A stretch of 64,000 nucleotides of DNA, taken from Ceratothoa steindachneri. Lineage: Eukaryota > Arthropoda > Malacostraca > Isopoda > Cymothoidae. Positions 42,926 through 56,028 of the stretch are shown piece by piece. The position numbers were made by a program, and so were the translations under genes. Every line of letters starts with the position of its first letter. The stretch's first letter is position 1. The stretch spans positions 174,332,294 to 174,396,293 of the forward strand of contig OZ018318.1 of assembly GCA_963969495.1 (NCBI GenBank). Reading direction: 5' to 3'. Under the pieces are notes generated by a model. It searched no databases. It had not been told where the DNA came from and saw only the letters and a program-made list of their open reading frames with translations.

Positions 42926-45719
42926 TCCAATTAAATATAAAACTGGTATGATACAGCTTTCTTAAAGAATTATTAAACAAGTCTCAAACTATAGAGGCTC
43001 TTGATAATTCTCTTAAGCTCTGTTTCTCCAAGTTATCCTTGAAGAAGGAAAGTAGTAGGTTGGAAGAGAAATAAAGCCACAGAAAGTTTGTTTATTTCAG
43101 ATATTGAATAGGGTAATAAAAAGGAGAAAAATGATAGAAAAGCCACACAAATAATTATAATAGTTATGAGGAAAATATGGCTCATTGACTAATTTTGACA
43201 AGAAACGGAATTGGTAAGGAAATGGAATGAGGAAACCAAGCAAACAACAAACCTTACGAGATACATTAGTGTTGAACTATATTTGAAAATACAAAAGAAC
43301 GAGACTTTATTTGATAAGGTAGAAGAAAACCCTATTAGGCGCAAGGATTTCTCTTTAAAAGATAGTAAATAAATTTATAAATAAAAAACATCTGAGGCTT
43401 TTTATAAATTCTCCTCTTAGTTTTTTTTATCTTCTATATTGTTAGATGTCTTGACCACTCGAAAGGAGTCCAAGGCATTTAAACAACTGTGCCGTTCTTA
43501 TAAACATGTTCCTAGAGGTTTAGAGTGGTATTTACAGTGAAAGACAGTTGTTAATTTTAATTTTTTTAATACCATTTATCATTCTCTAAATCATTTTATT
43601 CCGTTATCCATACCCGCTTCCACTCATCATCTCCGCATTAAATCGTAATACGTTCTTGGTGCCATAGTTTATTTTTTATTTGGATTAAACTCCAACCCTT
43701 GAAGCTTTGAACTTGTGTATTTGGTGTACAATCTCAGCTGTTCTTCGGAGTCATTTTAATAATTTATTCCTCTGCTCTATAATCTCTTTCTAATTTGAGT
43801 TACACGCCTGAATGCCAAAAAGAGACCAGCCTAAAAGACAAACATGACACGAACTATGGTAATCTGTCAGCGGTAACTGTATAAGGGAGATGAAGCTGTC
43901 GGAATGAGGATGTGAAACAACATAGAAACTTACAAAATTTGATACTTGTCCTTCCGAATATCTGTTCAATTGAGACATTTCCGTCTCTCTCTTCCTGGAA
44001 AAACTGTAACACATATTGGCTTTCACATAAAATGGGATTATCTGCCTTTTTATCCCTAAAATATCTCAGAAATTTAGCAAATACTGTGGAACATGAAAGA
44101 GATTTTTTTCCCTAGCGTGTGTTGACTGAAGAGATCTAAGTAAATCACGGCAACGAAATATTTCTCTCTTAGGATTAAATTCTTCATTGCAACTTGTCAC
44201 ACAAATACACCAAGAAGATTATTTCCTCCTAGTTAGCTGTAATTTTCTCACTGAAATATTAATACAATCTTAGAACCACGACTTCTACTAGTTAAATCAA
44301 TCAACTAATACGATGTGGCAAATAGAGGGGCAGGATTTCCGTTAGAGAGAGAGAGAGAGATACAAGAGGGGCTGTTGTTATCTAATAGGATTTAAGTAAC
44401 TTTTTGATACAGCGTTTAAAGACTAATTTAACTTTGTTACGGCCAATCCGTGTAATGGGGTGTAAAACCTCGTAAATTCTGACCGACAAAAAAAATTTCA
44501 AATTTTTTTTGAAAATTTCACCTGAATTTACTCTTTTATTACGAGAAGTGTAGAGCCCTAATCACGCTGTAGCCTAATTATTATTAACACTAATTCAAAC
44601 CGAAATTAACAAAGGAAATTTCTTAGGATATCTGTCTGTAAAGAAGGTGCTGACGAAGAGAAAGTGAAAATATGTTGGAAGATATAGAGCCACAAATCAT
44701 CCTTGGGTCATTTGACCGTGAGGGCACACAACTCCGGGTATGACACCAGGAAGGCATGAAATTATCCAGATGTCAGATGTATCGTCGTTTCCAATGCTAC
44801 ACCTAACGCTCTCTTACAGGGTGGTGCGGCCTCATGTAGGAATAATTGAAGGCAATGATAACTGGAATGTCAATGCCTCCTTACACCCGAATTGTCCATC
44901 AAAAGTTTGAAATACGTTTGTGTGTAGAAAGGTTTTCACAAAATACCTAAATTTAAAGAAATGCAACTATCTTTAAACTTTTGAAAAAAATTAATAACAC
45001 AAAATAAAATATATTTAATAGCGCTTTAGATTTTATGTCTTGTATGCCATATAACGCGCTTACGACATTCATAAGCTCCCATAGTCAGCTGCTTCTCATG
45101 GCATCAAAAATGATGCCACAGATTCATCTCGGTTACGTTTTGCATCGTCTCAGTCTAACTTAAACAGAAATCAATTATTTAAGAGATCAAAGAAAGTTAC
45201 TGCCATTTATTTTTGTTAGAAAGGTTTCTATTAACGAGTCTTTTACAAGTTTCTTAAGGTTTCTTCTATTAACTGAACACAGATTACTAGGCAGTTATCC
45301 CATTTGAGGGAGGGGTGTAGTAATTAATTCTCACAGGCTCACACCTATGTGAGTGTTGACCTATGGCTTGAGGAAGGATCAATTCAATTTATGTCACGCT
45401 ATAACTCGACCCAAAGAGAGACTCCATCCGGCAACTTACAATATGTAATGCGTATTAGCATCTCTCCATGGTGAAGATTAGTGTGCAGGCGAGTGGGTCA
45501 TTACCCATACAGGAGAGTTAGTTGTGTAATCCAACTCATGGATATTTCTTTTGTGTAAAAATATTGTAATTGGGAAAGTGTAGATAGAACAATATAGAGA
45601 AAGGTTAGTTCTATTAGACTCTTCACCAAACATTCTAAAATAAACAAATTAACAAGGGCATCATTGGAATCTTACAGATAAAACCGAGAAATCAATTTTA
45701 ATTACTATTTATTGAATGA
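42926..45719. other. Non-coding stretch
   Basis: No gene recognised. A (GA)n tract lies at 44345-44361. Confidence 0.45.
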
Positions 45720-46235
45720 TAAAAAATTACCATCATCTACGATCTTACGATTTGTGAAGATTTCCCAAATCCACGTAAATGACCATTGCGTAAATGACCA
45801 TAAATTACCATGGATCACCATTTCATGACAACCGATAAACTAAACGAATCGCGTGAATGATCTTTAAGTTAAATACCCACCTTAAGTTAGTTACCTTGAG
45901 GATAATAATAAGGAATTACGACAAATTACCTGACATGAGTTACTAGACATTACTACAAATCTTCGAAATTATTCTTATATGAATTGCAAATAATAATCAC
46001 AGGTTACCACTGTAAGAATTACGGCTGTATATAATTGTCATTGGGATAAAATACCATTACCCGAATCCTGAATAATAAACATTAATTCCACAAAATTAAC
46101 ATTGCATGAATTAAGCGAAATATCCGTCACTTGCACAGATTAAGATTACGTGAAATACGTCCATTTCAGGAATAAATATTGCATGAAGTAAGAAGAAAAA
46201 CGAGGAGTTTCGCGAATCACCATTGCATAATAGAT
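45720..46235. repeat. Highly diverged satellite-like repeat
   Basis: Phrases such as AAATTACCAT, GTAAATGACCATTGCGTAAA, CACCATTTCATGAC, AACATTGCATGAATTA and CACCATTGCATAA recur about every 15-45 bp, suggesting an old array built on ACCATTGCATGAATTACC. Units are too diverged to set a period by eye. Confidence 0.45.
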
Positions 46236-46518
46236 AAGTTTAGCAGGAATTGAAATCAATATTTCGATTTCCTGTAGGACACAGTAGGGGTAACACTAAA
46301 TAGCCTTCAATGTACGGGTTGACAGCCAAATATGACCCTTTTTTATAATGCTGTAATTTCTTAGCCATTAAAGCTTGACTGTCAAGATAATGATGAGTAC
46401 AGATAAGAATTATTTGATACTTTATTTGCTATCTTAGGTAGCTGGCTTCTTGTGAATAGTCTAGGATAGTTTCCCAGGGCATTGAACCGGCTGTTTTAAG
46501 ATTTAAGATCTCCAAAAA

Positions 46519-46915
46519 TGGCACAATTAACACTTAAACAACGAAGGATTGTCGTGGAACTAATGATTCTATACGTCTAAATAATAAAATCAATTCTTCA
46601 TTTTCGAGCAGGTTATTCTATACTATTAGACAAAATCAATCCAGAGAAATTACGCCAAATAAAATGTCCACAGCACAATTCGTATGTTGAATAAAGGTAA
46701 TTCTGGTCGCAAGAAAATTATGAGGACTGGCGAATATTCACAAGGTAGGGACTTTAAATGATGCTGATGAAACAAAGTCAGTGAGAAAAATAGCTGCTGA
46801 AACAAATTTGAATAGAGATGATGTGCAAACTATTCTCAAAATAGAACTTAATTTAAAGCTATATAAAAATCAATGTCATCCAGAAATCGTAACGCAGTTA
46901 AGGAACCAATGTTAT
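46519..46915 (+). pseudogene. N-terminal fragment of an IS630/mariner-type transposase
   Basis: From ATG at 46519 the plus strand reads MAQLTLKQRRIVVELMI, a start like those of arthropod transposases with a DUF4817-type helix-turn-helix. Across frameshifts follow a LNKGNSGRKKIMRTGE-like linker (about 46690-46730), then ETKSVRKIAAETNLNRDDVQ and TILKIELNLKLYKNQ. These match the second helix-turn-helix region (SVRKIA..T.IS...V..IL...L.L..Y). The catalytic part is absent. The type resembles the element at 4390-5763 but the sequences are clearly different. Confidence 0.65.
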
Positions 46916-46919
46916 CATT

Positions 46920-49900
46920 TGCCTCAGGGTTAAATATATTTGCGATGATAAATAATTAATATTGAATAACAGAATTTACAGTGATTACCTGCAGGACACA
47001 TGGAGGATAACTCTAAAAGGTCTTTAAATTGTGGACTTTCAGGGAATTGCGTACCTTTCTGGACCTATCTACCCTCAATAGTCACCCTCAAAACTTGCGC
47101 AATATTTAGTATTTTCATTAAGCATAACTTTGTATTTTATTTTTTTCACTTCTAAATCATTTTGAGTTTCTCCAGTCATTTTTCATTTTTTGAAAAAGAT
47201 ATTTAATGCCCGAAATTGTTCAGAGGATTACGATTATTTTCAGCAATTTTAATCTTTTGCCACAATCTGGCGGGAAACAACGCGAGTGCGAGGAGAAACA
47301 AATCGGGCATTCGTTGCTATCGAATTGGGTGTTCGAATACCGTCCGTTGGATCGAGAAGAGAAAGTAAGGGCAGCAAAGAAGCGGTAAGGACACAAGAGC
47401 TGTCCTGCGAGCCATAAAAAGCCTCCAAACCTACAAACACACACTCACACAAATTTATTTATTCAATTTCTATTCCTGGATGTAATTCTCGCGTCTTCCT
47501 TACCTCCTCAGGCGTATATGGACCCAAATATGGATAGAGGGGGCTTAACGACATATTAGGAGGTCCCATCTACCTCCCCCCCCGGAGTTTCGGTAATTTC
47601 TAATCAAATAATTGAGGTAGTTCTTTAGTCCCACCATCATCTAGTCAATTATTTGTCTTCCTTATTATTCATAAAGGAGAAAAACGTGAATATCTGCAGT
47701 TCTGTTAAAGAATATATGCGTGATAAGAGATGTTGGAAAAGATGAATAATTTCTATGTTTACCGATGCCCAAATTCTACAATAGCAAAACTCTTCACCCC
47801 TAATTTCCGATTATCAATGCTGCCTTTATAATAAAGTGATCCTCCTAACGTTAAATTGATTTAATGGATGTCAGATTTCCACCATATCTCACTGGCAACT
47901 ATTGACCTACGTAACTTAGCACACAATATCTTTTCCCTTTTTTCACAATAAATTCATCCTTCCTACCCTTATCATTCTCTCTTAACAGCTGAAGCTTGGG
48001 CCAATAAAACCTTATCAATCATTATGACCAAACTACTCCTGTGTTGTAGATGAATCTTGTGGTTGGACTTTGGATGTGAACTTAGCGTCAATATCTGGAT
48101 TGAAGGTTTCTTTATCTCCAGCGAACGAGACAATATTTTATTTGCATATGAAATTAGCTCCTGACTTTTGCGATATATTAATAGGTGTTTGGAGTTCCAA
48201 ATCATCGAAAATGGATTAAATGATCTAAACTTACATGGTCCATTATCATAATCTTAGGACAAACTAAAGATATATAGACACATGTGTGAAAGTTAACATG
48301 ATCATCGGATTTTTATAAAGGTCAAATTTTCTGTCTAAAGTCAAAAGGCTGAATTGCAAAAGATATGTTGCTTATAGAGGAAACGTTTGTTTAAATATAA
48401 ATTAAGCTGACATAAATTAGATAAGAACAAGTGTTGCTATATGTGAAACACAATAAATTTCTCTTTTATAATCATCAATAATTATAATTACATTCTTATA
48501 TAAGCAATTTACGCCACTTCAGAATTTCTGATTATGATCGGTGACTCAGATCTTGACCCCTTTCCTTTACACCCACAAAAGTCAGCAACCTTTGTTTATG
48601 GTTCCGATTAAACTCTCCGAGGGTTATTAATTCCTGCAGTTTCCCCGCAATCTTTTTTAATTTCACTCCATTTAATGCGGCCGACTTTACTGAAAGTTGA
48701 TCATGATTTTGTAGATTGCAAATATGTACTCAGAAAATAATGAGGCCGCAAATCTAGGTGCTCAAATCCATATCACCTGGTCAGAAGAAATTTATTCGAG
48801 TGCAATCAACAAGCAGTTGAGAGTATCTCTGCCAAATTTACTTCATATTTCACTCTCTATATCTCTATCAAATCCACATATAATAATCGACCATAATAAT
48901 AAAACCTAATGTCGTAATTTTACTCCAGCTATTACAAGTTTTCGTCAGCCTCACGACATTTGCACAGATTCACCGTCTCGAATCCTAATTTCATCAACAA
49001 AATTCTCTAATTCTGGCATTCATACTAGACTACTGTATCATTACATTCCTCAATCCATAACACAACTACACTCGTTTTCTCTTTTAAACACGATTATCTC
49101 CATTCATTTTGAAAAATAATAGCACAAGTTGCAAATTCGTGAAAACGAGGGGAGAAGGCTGGTCTGCAAAGACAGGCAATAGGTAGAGGTGATAAAGATT
49201 TATCAATCACCAAATTCACCCCTTTGACAATTTTTCATCCCAATTAAACTGCAATGATATTTTAGATCAATTCTTCCTTCTCCTTTCCTTATACTCCTTG
49301 TAATTTTAAGCCGTAGTTAATTCTGCACCTTTTTGTATTTTTTCCTTCAGCTATTTTCCACAGAGCCATTTAACATCTATCAGACGCTACCGTGGGACTT
49401 TAAACAGATAATGTGGACTGAATTTTCTGATGCTTCATAATGGCTTATTAATTTCCTCTGAAAGTCAAAATTTACAAACTAGAGAAAGTGACAATCCAGT
49501 AGCGTTCCCTGTAGTGAAATTAGATCATTATTAGCCAGGCTAAATAACCACCTTTCTTTTAACTGGAGATTATTTTATAGCCAAAGTTCGGTTATTTGAA
49601 CTTTTTCTTTAATTCAAATAGGTTAAAAAACGAGCAAACTTTCTAAGACCCTGGTGTAAATGCTAGTTTTGAGTAATCTTAAATACTTAATTTCAAAGCA
49701 TCCTAATGTTTTTCTCTCGCAAACATCTTGTGGATGATTGAATAAATATTTGCCTAACGAAATAAATAAATAGTCAAGGAAAAAGATGACAAGTGAAAGA
49801 AATTTCCCTATTAAATTTGCTATTCTTTCAGGACAAATAATGAAAAGGCCTTGTTAAGAATTCAGTTAGTACCTTTGTTGTTAGCTGAATTCTTATCTAG

Positions 49901-52890
49901 AATTTAGTATAAACCTACGTTATAGACATATCAATTCATAAATTCATATATTTAACTGGAAATTGATTTCTTTATGCCCCCTAGAGCGGAAATAAGGACA
50001 GACTGTTATCTGAATAAGTATTAAAATCGCAGATCAAATATTTATAGCTTGGCTCCATAAATCGTTTCGTCTGCTACTCGGTCAGATCTTAGATATCAAA
50101 AATCTTTTTGTTCTTTATAAAACTATTTATTGAGTTTTTAATCTTAATGTTGGTTTAAAATTGTAGATATAGAAATAAAATATTCCATAGATTAGGTTAA
50201 ATTACGAACAAAGCCAGAATGTCTCGTATAAGTGTCAGGTAAGCTCTAAAGACCTCATCCATGTCTGTGGTTAATACTTTAGCGGTTACCAAACTGCCAC
50301 TGCCTCGGGTACGCCTTTGTTCAGATCTTCCACCATGATAAGCAAGCAAGTAATTTATCTAGCCTGAGTGAATATCTAGAATGAAGGAATGCTTGAAAAA
50401 TACTATTGCATGTTGAAAGACGATATGCTATGGCATGACCGTGAGAAGTGCCAAAGAATTGCTACAGGTTTGAGCTTGCCATTATTCGTATTATGTGCTT
50501 CAATGTCTCATCATTAACTAATTTAATCATTACGGTTTCAGTTTCGGAAGTAAACACAAGAGATTTGCTTGCCAAGGAATTTTGAAATTAATTTATGAAG
50601 CGAGTAAAAACACCGAGTTAAAAGAGTTAATTTTTAAAACTCTAGGAATGATTATTTGGCACTAACATATATTTCTGGACGAAGGTTTGAGAGAGTGGAC
50701 GGAACCAGCCGGGGATGGCCAAAAGAACGTTATAAAGTAAAAACCTTTTTCAATTATAATTACAAATATAACGGGGTTTTACTCAAAGAAATTTTACATT
50801 CGCCCTACACCAATTCAACAAATATGTATGGAACTATAAATGAGGAGGATATTGTGTAATTGCGCAAAAAAATAAGATATATTTTGTTAAATTGCGCTGA
50901 AATTTCTGATTTATCCGAAAACAGGTGAAGAAAATTTGCGAGGAATCCAGAAGATAATTCTAGCTCCAGGATCCGCATCCGGAGGTGTATCCGGAGCCAA
51001 ATATAATCTTTTCTATGTGGCCCAGGGTATAGAACCCCTCCACATAATTTCTTTAAATTCTTTCAATATTTTTTTGAGATTTACAAATTTATTCAAACAA
51101 AAACAAACGAACAAACGCAGGATATCATATTGGCTAAGCCGAGAAACAACAATTTTAATAAAACGAAGAAGAAGAGAAATCGATCAAATAATATTAATCA
51201 CACTTAAGGAAATTGGCCCAATCACTATCAATTTAGACTCGCTATTTCAATTTCTTGTTGTTGTTTTTTTCTTCAATATTATGCGTCTGTATCCATAGGA
51301 GAAAATAGAAAATAGAGGTCATTTTTCTTAGTTAGTTTCTTGCTCTCGTCTATTCCATCAAAAAGTGGCAATTTAAACGTCAAAATTCGAACTTTAAATT
51401 TAATATTTACAAATCTTTAGAAAAAGAAATCCACCTTATTACCTCTCTTTTGCAATAATAATGAGCCTACTTCAGGCGAGACTAAATCTCCATAAATGTT
51501 TTCCTCTCTATTTTCTCAAATCTGATCTCAAAAAGCGAAGGAATTCCGGTTGCTTCAATACAAATATTTAGACGAAGCCTCAATTTATGGAGTGAAAAAT
51601 TAGCCTATTCGCAGCTCACACCGTTTTAGTAAACGAGATATCGGCAGGTGTATGATAATGAGCAGCTTGTTATATGAATGTATATATATGCTGAAAGAGA
51701 CTGTTGTTGGACAGGCGTAATTCAAAGCACCCTAGATTTATTCATAAGATACGTAGGGAGGAGATTTTCAATAGTTCCCCCTTCATAACCGACCTTACTT
51801 TTATCTTATGTTGGCACTTTTGGAGAGTCCTCCTCACTCTAACAAATTACTCAAATTTATTAATGTTATTTATATAAACATTCTTTACGGAGGTAAATAG
51901 AAAATCCATAATGCGCCCCCACCACCATATTTTTTAGACATATGAAAAAATCCAAGGATAAACTCTCATATTTGCTTTAGGAAAACCAACTTTCTCTGGC
52001 TTAGGAATTAATGTATTATTTCATTTCTAGTTGACAAAGTCTCAATTTCCATTTTGAGTACTGACCTCAGTAATTTCATCTCCATCAATAGACTTTTGTC
52101 CGGACATCGGGTCTTAATATATTATGTTATCAATAACTATCGGTATAAGTCATCTGCTAAGGAATGAGGGATCGAGGTAGGTTTTTCTCGGCGTGGTATG
52201 TTTGGTGTTGTATGTATGAGAGGAAAACGTGAGTCAAAATGGAATATTTTAGAAAAAATAGTGGTGAAATAAGAAAGAAGAAATCGGTGTGCAAAGAGTT
52301 ACAAAGGTGGTAGGTAACCAGGCTCATCTGTTATTTTGTTTTAAATTGTTTGGTTGTGGCTATATTATTTTTGTGAGATTAGGTATTTTTTTTAAGCGTT
52401 CAAGCTTTGTAGGATGTTGGCTTTTGTTTGTACGGTTGTAATTTTTCTCGTTCTTTGTGGTTAATTTGCTTCAAAAATAAAAAAAACGTTCTTTGAATTT
52501 AAATTATTAAATACGAAATTCTATCTAATTATGTTTATGATTGACAGTCAGTAAATGCTTTTCAGTATCCTGAGAGCAACGAGGGGAAGAATGTGGTGTG
52601 CGTGTATTCTAATTTTCCTTTCTCTTGCCATTAAAACTATAGTTTTTTGTCTTATTTACTTATTAATGTCAATTCTCTTTCTCTTCTTCTCTTCTATAAC
52701 GATATATAGTCAACAAGGCAATGTTTCCTCCGTCTAAAGGTTTGGAAAGGCAGAAATAAAATATGGCGAAAACCCATCGGTGGTTATCACCAGCCACCCA
52801 ACTTGCATTTGCTTTTTTTAAGTATATTATACAGATATTGCTTCAATAAAATGGAGGAATATCGACTTATAGGCTATAAATCCCTTAGAG
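46920..52890. other. Long stretch without recognisable gene
   Basis: Mostly AT-rich. A patch of higher GC at 47260-47600 includes a 60-codon frame (47206-47388) ending in GT-AAGG donor-like sequences at 47365 and 47385. It could be a first exon but I see no partner exon. Frames at 48724-48909, 50656-50859 and 50936-51298 match nothing known. Confidence 0.4.
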
Positions 52891-52893
52891 TTA

Positions 52894-52965
52894 CATACTA
52901 TCTCAGTAGCTTACCGGTAAAGAAAGTAACCAGCAGTCGGAAGACCCTGATTCGAATCATGTCCA
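52894..52965 (+). repeat. tRNA-related SINE head or tRNA pseudogene
   Basis: The order is right for internal RNA polymerase III promoters: TAGCTTACCGG at about 52906-52916 resembles an A box (TRGCNNARYGG), and GATTCGAATC at about 52949-52958 resembles a B box (GGTTCGANTCC), spaced about 33 bp apart. Between them AACCAGCAGTCGGAAGACC has the feel of tRNA-derived SINE heads. No clean acceptor stem or CCA end was seen, so a functional tRNA is unlikely. Confidence 0.45.
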
Positions 52966-53278
52966 TGATATTTCATTATTCTTCTTTGTTGTTAATGTCT
53001 TCTCAGTATAGATCGCCTTCTATTATCTGTCCTTGCTCTTTAACTTAATATGTCTTTTCTTTAAACAGTGTTTTTGATAAGTGAATCAATACAAAAGCAA
53101 TCAGTTACCCAAAATGATACCGAAATTATCGTTCGCTTTACCAACCAGCCCCAAAGATTTTTGTATTAATTTCATTTTTTCTTAATTTCCTTACCTAAAA
53201 GAATGCTGAAATTCAGCATATTCATTGCTATAGGTCAGGACGGGCTGGAATCTTTTGGAAGGGAGAAAATTAGGTCAA

Positions 53279-53282
<4 letters not shown>

Positions 53283-53343
<61 letters not shown>
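53283..53343. repeat. (TA)n microsatellite
   Basis: About 30 uninterrupted TA units. The 112-codon frame running through it is an artefact. Confidence 0.97.
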
Positions 53344-53346
<3 letters not shown>

Positions 53347-54585
53347 AAAGATCCCTGTGGGATTCTTGCATCTATTTCTCTAATAACGCGTTACTTTATT
53401 TATTATATATATATATACCTTATTATTATTTATCGTGAACGTTATCGGGGTGATATATGTATATACTCTTATATGAATCCATTAGACCACATTGATAGAG
53501 AAAACAGGATAATTTTTCCTTGCAGTAATAAATATCTATAGAAATATAAAAAAAATGTCCAATATAATGTCTCAATTCTCTCTACATGCGATATACAAAG
53601 GAGATGTGGAATTTTTCTTCAAATTTACCACTCAAATGTTTATCTCGAGGTCAATTCGAAGTGTACCATTCCTCCCTTTCCCCCTCCCCAAAAAAAGACG
53701 AAATCACATGAACAAAATTGATAACTACCACACTTTATTCACTTTTTATTCTTGGTCCCCCTCTCAAAATCAAGGTTAAACAGAATCTTTAAAATATATA
53801 AATTAGTGTTTTGCATTTATTTCCCGAAAAAAGAGATTTTTCGAGTATTGGATCAACATTTAAAATTAATAATAACAATATTTAATTGCAAATTACTTAT
53901 ATTTCTTATTTATCTTTACATTACCAAGGTTGTGTAAAGTATTATATTTTGTAAGTTAGCTTCATCTAAAGGCTATCTCTAACTTCAATTCATTTGCTGA
54001 TTTCATGACCCGGCATTTGTAATAATATTCTTTAGTTTGCGAACTTTCGAATTTCACATATTTTAGAATAGTTTAGAAATTGAAGCTATTTTGAAAGGAA
54101 CTTTTCAAAGGAGTGCCCGGTTAAAGAATAAAAAATCTACTCAAAATAAGCTATCCTTTGAACTCAGCAGACATTCAAATGTATCACGATTGAGGTATGC
54201 CTGTGTAGAATAGCTCGTCTCACAGAGTCCTTACACAGGCACGAGCAACAACTGACCAAAGGCCGCTTGAGATATGTTCTAGGGGCTATTATTAGAGAGT
54301 GCGATTTACGGTTGACCGGGTTTTAACTAATCGCTTGCCAAGTTCCAGTTAATAGGATATATAAAGAACAAGACCCCAAAATATAGTTTTAATATATATA
54401 ATAAAAGGGGAAAATTTATATATATACAAAAGGGGTGAACAAATTGCTTAATAAAGGTTGTTAAATGAATTATGTGAAAATTAACGAGGTAATCATAGCA
54501 TTACACTACAAGATCGCTTTACCTTCAAGCGCGAGAGAATTGGTAGGGGTGGGTGAAGGACAACGGCGCAGGTTTTCAAGAAGAT
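53344..54585. other. Non-coding stretch before the LTR-element interior
   Basis: No gene recognised. It would hold the left LTR of the element whose interior starts at 54604, but apart from the last 14 or so bases (ending CACGACA) it does not resemble the LTR at 56444-58115. Confidence 0.4.
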
Positions 54586-54949
54586 ACTACACCACGACAA
54601 AAGTGGTGACAGGTGTGGAGTATTAAAAAGGGGCATTCTGCTACAAAAGTGGTGTCAGGTCTGTAGGTTTTTATTAGCAAAAACCCAGCAGCGTCTAACT
54701 AAGGGAGAGCCAACACGTAAACAAATACCAGGAATAAGAGACTAATTGACGTGAGGAAAATTGGTAAAGTTACGGGTGGAAACAATATGAAGGTAATTGT
54801 CAGGCCAAGTGTTAAATTTGTTGTCGGAGTGGTATTACAATCAGCATAGTAATGAGATGAAGGCTAGGTTATGCTGCGCGCTTCCTGGTGAGTGGCGGCA
54901 TAAGTACCTGAGAGTACAGCAAGAAAAAATCGACGGACAAACACAAAAT

Positions 54950-55417
54950 AGAAAATAGAATCAGAGAAAAGAAGAATACTGGGAGAAAGTAAAACAAACG
55001 AAACAATATAACTGTTGAAAAGAGAAGCAAAAGGATTCAGAATAAGGATAGAAAGGGAAGATGAATAAAGAACAATAAAGATAAAACGAGAAGATGCTGA
55101 AAGAAGAATAAAGATAAAAATAGAGGATTAAGAAAGAAGAATGAAGAGGGAAAAAGTGTTATAAGAGAGAAGAATAAAGACAAAAAAGATGTAGATGAAA
55201 GAAGAATACAGAGGGAAAAGAATTTGCACAAGCTGAAAGAGAATAGAGAGAAGAAAAGGAAAGATTGCTCGCACTCGAAAGTGCATCTATCGAGAACCAG
55301 GTAGAGGTCGAGGAAGTTCTAGCTAGGCCTGGACCTAGGAAGGGACCATCGATGAAAACCCAGCCAAATCGGGTAATGATGGACGAAGAAGTAACTATGG
55401 ATAACCGAGTCAAATGA
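54950..55417 (+). pseudogene. Charged, coiled-coil-like gag candidate
   Basis: The plus strand is very purine-rich. One frame from about 55200 to 55417 reads REEKERLLALESASIENQVE, VEEVLARPGPRKGPSMKT and ends DNRVK before TGA, with one stop upstream (AERE-stop-REEK). Position after a primer-binding site and the E/K/R-rich composition fit the start of a gag protein, but I see no zinc knuckle. The Leu/Phe/Ser-rich frames on the other strand are shadows of this composition. Confidence 0.35.
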
Positions 55418-55418
55418 G

Positions 55419-55706
55419 TTGAAATGGATAAAGGAAAGAAGTGTTAGTGCGATACACCTAGGTAAAACTAGTCAGAGGGTAGACGCGGATGGATATCCCC
55501 TACCACTAGTAGTCTTCTTCCCAAACAGAACGTCCACGGAGTTACAACTAAAACTCCAAGTTGGAGTGAGCTCCACGCCCATTCACGACCCCGCAAAGAA
55601 AATTTTAATTGACCTCCAAAGTTCGACTTCAGACACGATCTCCCTGTATACCTGTTGCCCAACTGCAACAGGCCCCGATAAGGAAAATGGTTTACGAACA
55701 AATTAG
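55419..55706 (+). other. Unrecognised open frame in LTR-element interior
   Basis: A 95-codon frame (starts at an alternative TTG/ATG-like codon near MKWIKERSV) with balanced composition, including AKKILIDLQSSTSDTISLYT. It overlaps no known motif. Its place between gag candidate and LTR suggests element coding sequence. The function is unknown. Confidence 0.3.
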
Positions 55707-55737
55707 ATAGTACACAACATCGATCTCCAAAGGTACC

Positions 55738-56028
55738 GTGTTAAAGGAGGACTATGAGACCCCTTCTCCCAGCAATTATGTCCCACAGCAACAAGCCACT
55801 CTAGCCATGATGGTAAGTTTAAAAGTATCCCAGTACCATAATACGGGTAGTTCGTATAAGTTGGAGTACTACTGCCATTTTGTGACTTACTTGGATAGAC
55901 CCCATAAATGGAATGGCCGACTCAAGCGGGGTAAGTTAATGGTCACAGAGCACCATTTTAATATTAGCTACATCGAAGGAGCTTATAAAGTACAGCTGCT
56001 CTATAAGCTGAGACAAAATACCATTTAG
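55738..56028 (+). other. Unrecognised open frame before the LTR
   Basis: A 96-codon frame reading ...KLEYYCHFVTYLDRPHKWNG, RLKRGKLMVTEHHFNISYIE and ending QNTI before TAG. It is the last coding-like sequence before the polypurine run and LTR B. I recognise no family. Confidence 0.3.

Noticed and set aside
55037..55413. Leu/Phe/Ser-rich minus-strand frames that look like membrane proteins
   Set aside because: They are shadows of the Lys/Glu-rich plus-strand sequence.
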